Assembly: GCA_002771745.1 (NCBI GenBank)
Contig: PCUL01000368.1
Location: 15,437-54,498 of the forward strand
Direction of reading: 5' to 3'
DNA length: 39,062 nt
Origin: Bacteroidetes bacterium CG18_big_fil_WC_8_21_14_2_50_41_14
Lineage (GTDB): Bacteria > Bacteroidota > Bacteroidia > Bacteroidales > F082
The notes beneath the pieces were generated by a model. That model saw only the letters and a list, made by a program, of their open reading frames with translations, did not search any database and was not told the DNA's origin. How positions within the stretch are numbered: the first letter of the stretch is position 1; every line of letters begins with the position of its first letter. This document shows positions 28,838 to 37,300 of the stretch, piece by piece. Position numbers and translations under genes: made by a program.

Positions 28838-29956
28838 ATGGAAAAACTAAAAGTACTAATTGTTGATGATGAACCTGGCATCAGGTCGGGAATTGAGCGT
28901 ATACTACGTAATTACACCATTGGTTTTCCATTTTTAGATGAGGATTTCTCCTACGAAATGATCGAAGCCGCTACCGGTGAAGAGGCACTCGCGATAATCA
29001 ATAAGGGAAATGTGGATATTATCCTGCTCGACAATAAACTGCCCGGAATTCAGGGCATTGAGGTGCTGGAGGAAATAAACAAGATGAAACTCGATGCTGC
29101 GGTGATGATGATCACGTCCTATGCATCCCTTGATATCGCCGTCAAGGCAACTAACTTTGGCGCCTATAATTTTGTACCTAAACCTTTTACGCCACAGGAA
29201 CTTAAATCGGCTATCGAGGGCATCAGTAAACATCTGTTCCTGAAACGCATGACAAAACGCATGAACAAGGAAGGAAAACAAATCCGCTTTCAGTTTTTGT
29301 CGGTGCTTTCGCACGAACTTAAATCACCCCTCAACGCCATTGAGGGTTATCTGAGGATTATGCAGGATAAGCAGGTAGGCGACAGCATTGACGACTATAT
29401 GGCCATGATCGACAGGTCGTTGATACGCATAAAAGGAATGCGTGGTCTGATTATGGATATGCTTGATTTAACCAAGCTGGAATCAGGCAAAAAAACCAGG
29501 GAACTAAAAAAAACAGACCTTGTCGAAATCGCTAAACTAGCCATTGCCACCATCGAACCATTGGCCATCCAACGCAATGTAAAGGTGAATTTTGATACCG
29601 ATCACGACATCACGATGACCGCTGATGCGGAAGAAATTGAAATTATTCTTAACAACCTGCTGTCAAACGCGGTGAAATACAACAAGGAAAATGGCGAAAT
29701 CCACTTCAATATCAAGAAAAAAAGCACGGCCATCGTGATCAAGGTGGAAGATACCGGAATAGGTATTTCTGAGGAAAGCCTATCGAAATTATTTCATGAA
29801 TTTACCCGGATCAAGACCGATAAAACAAGGGATATCTCAGGAAGTGGACTTGGATTGTCTATCATAAAAAAGATGATCGACCTGTATGGAGGTACTGTTG
29901 AAGTGCAAAGCACCCCTGATATTGGAACTACGTTCATCGTCACCTTGCCTTTCTAA
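28838..29956 (+). CDS. Receiver-histidine kinase hybrid (REC then kinase)
   Basis: 372 residues. An N-terminal receiver (about 5-128) has D10 and D11 (LIVDDE), phospho-acceptor D65 (IILLDNKLPG) and K115 (VPKPF); its first loop is extended (NYTIGFPFLDEDFSYE). A soluble kinase follows: H159 in VLSHELKSPLNAI, N box LNNLLSNAVKYN, G1 DTGIGI, F box FHEFTR and G2 GSGLGLSII. There is no sensor domain, membrane span or DNA-binding domain. The receiver placed before the kinase suggests that phosphorylation by another kinase, perhaps the hydrogenase-like sensor upstream, controls this kinase's activity. It starts 74 bp after the preceding receiver and 18 bp before hydG. Confidence 0.9.
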   Translation: MEKLKVLIVDDEPGIRSGIERILRNYTIGFPFLDEDFSYEMIEAATGEEALAIINKGNVDIILLDNKLPGIQGIEVLEEINKMKLDAAVMMITSYASLDIAVKATNFGAYNFVPKPFTPQELKSAIEGISKHLFLKRMTKRMNKEGKQIRFQFLSVLSHELKSPLNAIEGYLRIMQDKQVGDSIDDYMAMIDRSLIRIKGMRGLIMDMLDLTKLESGKKTRELKKTDLVEIAKLAIATIEPLAIQRNVKVNFDTDHDITMTADAEEIEIILNNLLSNAVKYNKENGEIHFNIKKKSTAIVIKVEDTGIGISEESLSKLFHEFTRIKTDKTRDISGSGLGLSIIKKMIDLYGGTVEVQSTPDIGTTFIVTLPF

Positions 29957-29974
29957 TTAACACACTCAATTGCC

Positions 29975-31405
29975 ATGAAATTCTACCCCGAACACTATAA
30001 AATACCTGATGAGCGACAAAAGCCATTTATCGATGCCTTGGAAATTGAAACCTTTTTAAATGAGGCTGTTTCAACTAAAGAAGAAGTTTTGCGCATCATC
30101 GCTAAATCGCTTGATAAAAACCGGCTTTCGATGCCTGAGGTGGCTGTCCTACTCAATACAGAAGATCCTGAGTTGGTAGAACTAATTAAACAGGGCGCTA
30201 AAGAGCTTAAGAAAAAGGTGTATGGAAACAGGATTGTGTTGTTTGCCCCTCTTTATGTAGGGAATCTTTGCTCCAACAACTGCAAGTATTGCGGGTTCAA
30301 AAGCTCGAATGCAGCAGCCGTAAGGAAAACACTTTCTGATACAGAACTCGTAAACAATGTGAAGGCCCTTGAGCAAAACGGCCAAAAGCGTTTGATTTTG
30401 GTTTATGGTGAGCATAAAACCTATAGCCCTGAATTTATTGCCTCTAACGTAAAAACAGTATATGGGGTTAAAACCGGAAATGGTGAGATCAGAAGAGTCA
30501 ACATCAATGCTGCACCGCTTGAAGTGGAAGGCTTTAGAACAGTAAAAGAATCCGGAATTGGCACCTATCAGGTGTTTCAGGAGACATATCATCCTGAGGC
30601 ATATAAAGCGTACCATCCAAGCGGGAGAAAAGCGGATTATCACTATCGGTTAACTTCGCTCGACCGGGCTCAGGAAGCCGGTCTGGATGATGTGGGCATT
30701 GGCGTGCTCTTCGGTCTTTACGACTGGCGTTTTGAAGTCATGGGTTTGGTCCGGCATACCAACCACCTGGAAGCATGCTATAACGTTGGCCCTCATACCA
30801 TTTCCTTCCCCCGTTTAACGGATGCTGCTGATTTTAAAGTCGATCCGCAGTACCGTGTAAATGATAATGACTTTACAAAAATCATTGCCATCCTTCGTCT
30901 GGCGGTGCCTTACACGGGCATGATCCTGACGGCACGTGAACCCAAACACATCCGCACCGAGGTGCTTCAGTATGGTTGTTCGCAGATTGATGCAGGAACC
31001 AAACTTGAGATGGGAGCTTATTCTGATAAGAAGGAAAAAGTCACCCAGAATTTGAACAAGGAACAGTTTCTTATCAACGACGAACGCTCGCTGGCGGAAG
31101 TGATTGATGAGCTGCTGGATACTGATTTTCTTCCGTCATTTTGCACCGCGTGCTACCGCAAAGGCAGAACAGGCGAGCACTTTATGGAGTTTTCCGTACC
31201 CGGATTTATCAAGCGATTTTGCACTCCAAACGCCATCTTAACCTTGTCGGAATACATTATGGATTATGCCGGTATGGAAACTGCCTCAAAGGGCTGGAAA
31301 GTGATTGAAAAAAATATCGTTCAGCTCATCGATCCAACTTTGGAAGAGGAAGTGCGTCAGCGCATCGGGAAAATAAAAGCTGGCGAACGGGATTTGTATT
31401 TTTAA
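29975..31405 (+). CDS. hydG: [FeFe]-hydrogenase maturase HydG (tyrosine lyase, radical SAM)
   Basis: 476 residues. The radical-SAM motif CSNNCKYC (C99, C103, C106) binds the SAM cluster. The C-terminal extension has C390 and C393 (FCTACYRKG) and C416 (RFCTPN), the CX2CX22C motif specific to HydG that binds the auxiliary cluster. HydG cleaves tyrosine to supply the CO and CN ligands of the H-cluster as an Fe(CO)2(CN) synthon. A plain ThiH lacks this C-terminal site, so HydG is well supported. hydF begins 16 bp later. Confidence 0.96.
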   Translation: MKFYPEHYKIPDERQKPFIDALEIETFLNEAVSTKEEVLRIIAKSLDKNRLSMPEVAVLLNTEDPELVELIKQGAKELKKKVYGNRIVLFAPLYVGNLCSNNCKYCGFKSSNAAAVRKTLSDTELVNNVKALEQNGQKRLILVYGEHKTYSPEFIASNVKTVYGVKTGNGEIRRVNINAAPLEVEGFRTVKESGIGTYQVFQETYHPEAYKAYHPSGRKADYHYRLTSLDRAQEAGLDDVGIGVLFGLYDWRFEVMGLVRHTNHLEACYNVGPHTISFPRLTDAADFKVDPQYRVNDNDFTKIIAILRLAVPYTGMILTAREPKHIRTEVLQYGCSQIDAGTKLEMGAYSDKKEKVTQNLNKEQFLINDERSLAEVIDELLDTDFLPSFCTACYRKGRTGEHFMEFSVPGFIKRFCTPNAILTLSEYIMDYAGMETASKGWKVIEKNIVQLIDPTLEEEVRQRIGKIKAGERDLYF

Positions 31406-31421
31406 TTTAAGCTTAAAAGTC

Positions 31422-32636
31422 ATGTCCAAAGGAAAAGATCTAAAACCACATATCGGCATCTTCGGTAGAAGAAACAACGGCAAAAGTTCCATCATCAACA
31501 TGCTGGTCGGGCAGGATGTAGCCATTGTGTCTGGTGTTGCGGGTACCACCACCGATCCTGTGAAGAAATCGGTGGAAATTTTTGGCGTGGGATCGGCCAT
31601 CATCATCGATACGGCCGGCATTGACGACTCCGGGGATTTGGGTGAGAAACGCATCGAACGTACCTTAAAGGTAATCTCTACCATCGATCTGGCCATTCTG
31701 GTCATTGTTTCCGAACTGTTCGGAAGCTATGAGAAGGATCTGATCAAAGGCTTTCAGGAATACCATGTGCCGTTTGTGATTTTCCATAATAAGGCCGATC
31801 AGAAATCTCTGAGCGAGGAAGCCAGAATAAAAATAGGGCTATTAACAAATGCTGAAATACTGGACATCAGTACCTTGAATAACAACTCGTTGGTTCCTGC
31901 CACCGAGGTGATTAAAAAGGTGATCCCGCCATCGGCCTACCTTAAACCTTCGTTGTTTGAAGGCATGATCAGGCCAAAGGATTTGGTGTTGCTCGTAACC
32001 CCCATCGACTCAGAAGCCCCCGAGGGCCGCATGATCCTGCCACAGCAAATGGCCATCCGCGATGTGCTCGACCAGGATGCACTCTGCCTGGTGGTGAAAG
32101 AAACCGAGTTGCAGGATGTGTTTGACAGAGGTCTTAAGCCTGCATTGGTGGTAACCGATAGCCAGGCTTTTGGGATGGTGTCGAAGATTGTTCCAGAAGA
32201 CATTCCGCTTACAGGTTTTAGTGTCTTGTTTGCCCGCATCCGGGCCAACTTCGATCTTTATCTTAAAGGAACGCACAAACTTTCGGAACTAAAAACCGGT
32301 GACCGGGTGCTTATTCTTGAATCTTGCAGTCATCATGTGAGTTGCGATGATATTGGCCGGGTCAAACTTCCCAAATGGATCAGTGAGTTTTCGGGCAAAG
32401 GCATTCAGTTTGATGTAGTGGCCGGCCAGGATCCCATTCCTGGTAGTATGACCGATTATGCACTGGTTGTGCAGTGCGGTGGATGTGTGGTGACTCAAAA
32501 ACAATTGGCAGGCCGTTTGAAACCCGCTGTGGAGGCCGGAATTCCAGTCACCAACTACGGTCTTTCCATCGCTTATATGAATGGTGTTTTCGATCGTGCA
32601 GTTGCACCTTTGTCGTTGAAAACTACAGAACAATGA
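31422..32636 (+). CDS. hydF: [FeFe]-hydrogenase maturation GTPase HydF
   Basis: 404 residues. The N-terminal GTPase domain has P-loop GRRNNGKSS (15-23), G3 DTAGIDD and G4 NKAD. A central dimerisation domain and a C-terminal [4Fe-4S]-binding domain follow, with C302 and H304 (ESCSHH) and C352 and C355 (QCGGC), the CxH...CxxC pattern typical of HydF. It is the scaffold on which the diiron subcluster is assembled before transfer to HydA. The stop overlaps the hydE start (ATGA), so translation is coupled. Confidence 0.95.
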   Translation: MSKGKDLKPHIGIFGRRNNGKSSIINMLVGQDVAIVSGVAGTTTDPVKKSVEIFGVGSAIIIDTAGIDDSGDLGEKRIERTLKVISTIDLAILVIVSELFGSYEKDLIKGFQEYHVPFVIFHNKADQKSLSEEARIKIGLLTNAEILDISTLNNNSLVPATEVIKKVIPPSAYLKPSLFEGMIRPKDLVLLVTPIDSEAPEGRMILPQQMAIRDVLDQDALCLVVKETELQDVFDRGLKPALVVTDSQAFGMVSKIVPEDIPLTGFSVLFARIRANFDLYLKGTHKLSELKTGDRVLILESCSHHVSCDDIGRVKLPKWISEFSGKGIQFDVVAGQDPIPGSMTDYALVVQCGGCVVTQKQLAGRLKPAVEAGIPVTNYGLSIAYMNGVFDRAVAPLSLKTTEQ

Positions 32637-33718
32637 GTCGGGCAGTAGCTTCCATATTAAAACAGCGTGATTTTAACCGGGAAACCCTGGTACGACTGCT
32701 TGAAGCCAATGAGGAGGAAACCCGATTGATTTTTTCCGAAGCCGCCCGCATCAAACATCAGAAGGTGGGTAACCGGGTATATCTGCGCGGACTCATCGAA
32801 TTATCAAACATCTGTGCAAAAGACTGCCTGTATTGTGGTATCCGCAAGAGCAATGAAAATTGCCAGCGGTATGTGGTTTCAGATGCAGAGATTGACAAAG
32901 CCATCCAATATGCGGTTGATAGCCGAATGGGAAGTTTGGTGATCCAGTCGGGTGAGCTACAGACCGAAAATTTCATTGAAAGGGTAAATAATATACTGAT
33001 CCGTGCCCGTGAAATTGGAAAAGGGGAATTGGGCGTAACCCTTTCGTGCGGCGAACAAAGCCGTGAAACTTATGAGAAATGGCGTGAGCTGGGAGCATCC
33101 AGGTATTTGCTGCGCATCGAATCTTCCAATCAGGAACTCTACTATAAGATCCATCCACAGGATGAAACCCATCGGTATCAAGTCAGGCTGAATGCCTTGC
33201 GTTTACTCAAATCATGCGGATATCAGGTTGGTACCGGGGTGATGATTGGATTGCCCTTCCAAACCATGGACGATTTGGCAGCCGATCTGCTGTTTATGCG
33301 CGATCTCGACATCGATATGTGTGGCATGGGTCCGTACATCGAGCACCAGGATACGCCGCTTTATCAATATAAAAACCAGTTACATCCGGTTGCCGAACGC
33401 GTACAGCTTAGTCTTAAAATGATCGCCCTGCTCCGCATTTTGATGCAGGACATCAACATCGCATCTACCACGGCTTTGCAGGCCCTGGATAAACAAGGGC
33501 GGATTTATGCGTTGAAGGTGGGTGCCAATGTGATGATGCCCAACATCACACCCGGACTTTACCGCAACAATTACGCCCTCTACCTCAACAAACCCGGCAT
33601 GGACGAAGAAGCGGAAGACAGCCTGCGTAACCTGGAGAAACAGGTACATGATGCCGGTTGCGTGGTTGGATATGGTGTTAGAGGTGATTCGGTGCATTAT
33701 TCGGCAAGGAAAAGGTAG
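32633..33718 (+). CDS. hydE: [FeFe]-hydrogenase maturase HydE (radical SAM)
   Basis: 361 residues from ATG 32633, which overlaps the hydF stop; the 53-codon upstream extension lies inside hydF and is rejected. The SAM motif is CAKDCLYC (C61, C65, C68). The body contains GVTLSCGEQSRETYEKW, IESSNQELYYKIHP and VGTGVMIGLPFQTMDDL, typical of HydE in the BioB-like family. It acts on the HydG product to build the diiron azadithiolate precursor. All three maturases are adjacent, so the cluster is self-sufficient. It is the last gene before a repeat-bearing gap. Confidence 0.95.
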   Translation: MSRAVASILKQRDFNRETLVRLLEANEEETRLIFSEAARIKHQKVGNRVYLRGLIELSNICAKDCLYCGIRKSNENCQRYVVSDAEIDKAIQYAVDSRMGSLVIQSGELQTENFIERVNNILIRAREIGKGELGVTLSCGEQSRETYEKWRELGASRYLLRIESSNQELYYKIHPQDETHRYQVRLNALRLLKSCGYQVGTGVMIGLPFQTMDDLAADLLFMRDLDIDMCGMGPYIEHQDTPLYQYKNQLHPVAERVQLSLKMIALLRILMQDINIASTTALQALDKQGRIYALKVGANVMMPNITPGLYRNNYALYLNKPGMDEEAEDSLRNLEKQVHDAGCVVGYGVRGDSVHYSARKR

Positions 33719-34344
33719 GACACACCAGTCTGCCGATAGGTAGAGATTACACGGATCAAACGGATTAAAGGGATTAAAGGGATTCCCCTTTTAACCGTCA
33801 CTCGACCTTTCATGGTAAAGTGCATAACCCCCGGGATTTCATCTCCGGCGGTAGTATTAAAATAAATTCCTACCCTGTCTATTGATGTTGGATTTTTTTT
33901 TAAGTTTACCCCACCAAACACCTGATGATCCAATTACAATGAAGTAGAAAGAAACCGATTTAACTAATTATAAACGATTATAAATGGGTAGGTTATTATG
34001 CCTAAAGAGGTTAAATAAAAGGGGTATTAAACAGATAACTGCTAGAGTAGGTTTTAGACACTCGTTGTACGCAAGCCGAAAAAAGACACCGCAGTAATAT
34101 GATTGCAGATTTGAAAAAGAAAAAAAATGGAAAAAGCTAACCCACAAAAGCAAGAGTTTGGCAGCCCATCCCTGCAAACCGTCCCTGCCTGCGCCGAAGC
34201 TTCGGCAGGCAGGTCTTCGCTGCCAAATACATGCTTTTTTTGCCAACGCACACGGATTAGCATGACACTTTTGGATTGATAATGACGATAAAATTGTATT
34301 TTGTAGATTGATAACTGGATTAAAAATGAGATTAAAAGGATAAA
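33719..34344. other. Gene-free gap with repeat-like sequences
   Basis: 626 bp between hydE and the restriction-modification gene. After hydE there is a short tandem (GGATTAAAGGGATTAAAGGGATT, 33760-33782 region). From about 34040 to 34260 there is a palindrome-rich block described separately. The short open frames on the minus strand, with compositions such as IPLIPLIRLI, come from these repeats and are not believable genes. No complete TTTG/TAnnTTTG promoter is seen before the restriction gene. Confidence 0.55.
34157..34227. repeat. Nested inverted repeat, dispersed-repeat-like
   Basis: The outer arms TTTGGCAGC (34157-34165) and GCTGCCAAA (34219-34227) enclose an inner palindrome. There CCTGCCT, GC, GCCGAAG (34184-34199) is followed directly by CTTCGGC, AGGCAGG (34200-34213): 14 pairs with a 2-nt bulge and no loop. 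Sequences of the CTGCCGAAGCTTCGGCAG type are, from memory, common dispersed palindromes in Bacteroidota genomes. I see only this one copy in the window. Confidence 0.65.
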
Positions 34345-37300
34345 ATGAGTTTGTTTCAAAAATCGGTAGAGAAAAAATATTTAAACGAGTTAGATTCCGT
34401 TCTGATTGACAATAAATACAAGGAATTTCAAGATTACTTTGGAAATCCTTCGATTCAGGAAAATATCAGAAATTCTAAGGAGGAGCAATTTCAAGAGGGG
34501 TTTTTACGGGAACTTTTCGTTTCTATTTTTGGATATACACTCAATCCACAACCTAATTTTAACCTGACAACGGAATTAAAAAATATTGTAAATAGCAAGA
34601 AAGCTGACGGGGCGATTTTGAAAGGTGAAGGTGCTATTGCGGTTATTGAATTAAAAGGAACAGACACAACCGACTTAGACAAGATTGAAACACAAGCATT
34701 CGGATATAAAAACCATCATCCTAAATGCGTTTATGTGATAACTTCAAACTTTGAAAAACTCCGTTTTTACATTCAAAATGCGGTTGACCATATCGACTTT
34801 GATTTATTCAACCTGACACGGGAGCAGTTTTCGTTAATGTGGCTTTGTTTGGCAAAAGACAATTTGCTAAACGGATTACCTAAGATAATTAAGGAATCAT
34901 CGCTTTTACAGGAAGAAAACATTACCAAAAAACTGTATTTCGATTACTCAAAATTCCGAGAAGCGATATACAACAACCTCTTAAAGAACAATCCAGAAAC
35001 CGATAAACTTTTACTTTTCAAGAAAACCCAGAAATTACTTGACCGTTTTCTGTTTATCTTTTTTGCTGAAGACAGGTTGTTATTACCGCCAAATTCAATT
35101 AGCGAGATTGTAAAACAATGGACAACCTTAAAAGAGGAACTTGACGAATATGTTCCATTGTACGACCGATTTAAAAAGTATTTCGGTTACATGAACACAG
35201 GTTACAAAGGCAAGAAATACGACATTTACGCCTACAACGGTGGCCTATTTGCACCTGATGAAATTCTAGATAACATTTCTATTGACGATGAAATTCTTCA
35301 TAAACATACGTTAATATTAAGCCAGTACGATTTTGAAACCGATGTAGATGTAAATATTCTGGGACACATTTTCGAACATTCACTTGGTGATATTGAAAAC
35401 GTGCAAGCCGAAATTAAAGGCGAAAAAATAGACAGCCAAAAGACCAAACGCAAAAAGGACGGAATTTTTTACACACCCAAATACATTACAAAATACATTG
35501 TAGAAAACACCGTTGGCAAACTTTGCGAAGAAAAACGGAGAGAATTTGATATTGTTGACGAAGAGTATGCCAAAGATCGTAAAAACAGAAAAAAGGACAC
35601 CATTAAAGCCCTCGATGATAAATTAACTGATTACCGCAATTGGCTTTTAAGTTTAACCATTCTCGACCCGGCTTGTGGTTCGGGAGCATTTCTAAACCAA
35701 GCTTTAGACTTTTTAATAATCGAACACCGCAAAATTGACGATTTACGTGCACAGCTTTTTGGAAGTGGTTTGGTTTTCTCCGACATCACAACTGATATTC
35801 TCGAAAAAAACATTTATGGAGTTGACATAAACGAGGAGTCAGTTGAAATTGCGAAACTCTCACTTTGGTTAAGGACAGCACAAAAAGGCAGAAAACTTAA
35901 CAAACTTAACAACAATATAAAATGTGGAAATTCACTCATTGACGACCCCGAAGTTGCAGGAGAGAAAGCATTTAACTGGCAAAACGAGTTTCCGAATATT
36001 TTTCAGGCAAAAGAGAAAAAAGCATGGCATGTTACCTGGGTTACGCATGATACAAGAACATCGGAACGTATGATAAAATACAAAGTTCGTGAACGCAGAG
36101 CAACAGGAGAAATGCATATTGACCGAAGTGTGTATTTAGAAAACGAAGATGCAATAAAAGTAACTGAAATTATTTCGGATATTGTTGTTGAAGAAAAGTA
36201 CAATTGTATAGCATACAATATCTGTAATGACCATATTCATGCATTATTGGTATGTGAAGAAGTAGAACTACCTAATGTAGTCCGAAAACTAAAAGGTAAA
36301 TCAGCACAGAAGTTCAAAGAATATCTAGGTATAGCTAAAGATGAAACGTTCAATTTATGGGCACAAAAGTTTGATAGGAAGCTCATAGAAACAGAAACAC
36401 AGCTAACAAATGTTATAGAATACATCAAAACCAATCGGGGAAAGCATGGACTACCTGATATCAACAAGGGGTTGCAACCCCTTGTTCAGAGAATGACCTG
36501 CACATACGACCACGCTTTCCGAACCGAATACAAAGGCGGTTTTGATGTTGTAATTGGGAATCCGCCTTATGTACAATCTCATTCAATATCTGAATCAGAA
36601 AAAGAATTTATTTACAAAAATTATAAAACAGCGGAATATCAGATTAATACCTATGGTGTTTTTGTTGAACAATTTATAAAACTATTAAAATTCAGTTCGT
36701 ACTACAGCCTAATTATTCCAAATTACTGGCTTTCAACGAAATTTGACAAGCGTTTGCGAAAAGAAATTTTTATTGATAACCATGCTCTCGAAGTAATTAA
36801 CACCTATGAAGTTTTTGAAAGTGCGACAGTTGACACATTAATTTTAACAGGACAAAAAGTAAAATTTTCGAATCCAAAAACATTATTTTATTCAATTTCA
36901 AAAGAATACAAAACAATTGAAGAAAGATTGACTGCAATTAACCTCAGAATATGGGAATACTCAGAACAAAAGCAATTTGTGCAAGGTGATGAAGATAATA
37001 TAATAAGTTTTAATATAGAATTTAATTTAAAAGGAGAACATTTGTTAGAGGATTTTCTAATATTTAAAAAGGGAATGCAACCATATGAAGAAGGGAAAGG
37101 AAATCCGCCACAAACAAGAGAAATGATGAATGAAAAAGTGTATCATTCAGCCATTAAAATTGATGAATCCTATTTTCCACTATTGGGGGCAAGACATATT
37201 CAACGTCATTATTTGGTGCCATTTACTGAATATATAAAATATGGTAAAAATCTTGCAGCCCCCCGTAATCCAGATATTTTTAAAGGCGAAAGGATTTTAA

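Noticed and set aside
32474-32632. An upstream extension of hydE by 53 codons
   Set aside because: It lies within hydF in another frame and does not resemble HydE; the ATG overlapping the hydF stop fits the family start.
33760-33783. Short GGATTAAA-type tandem considered as the start of a CRISPR array
   Set aside because: Units are only about 9 bp with no unique spacers and no cas genes nearby.
33697-34359. Minus-strand open frames in the hydE - restriction gene gap
   Set aside because: They overlap repeats and palindromes, have repeat-derived compositions (for example IPLIPLIRLI), and match no protein family I know.
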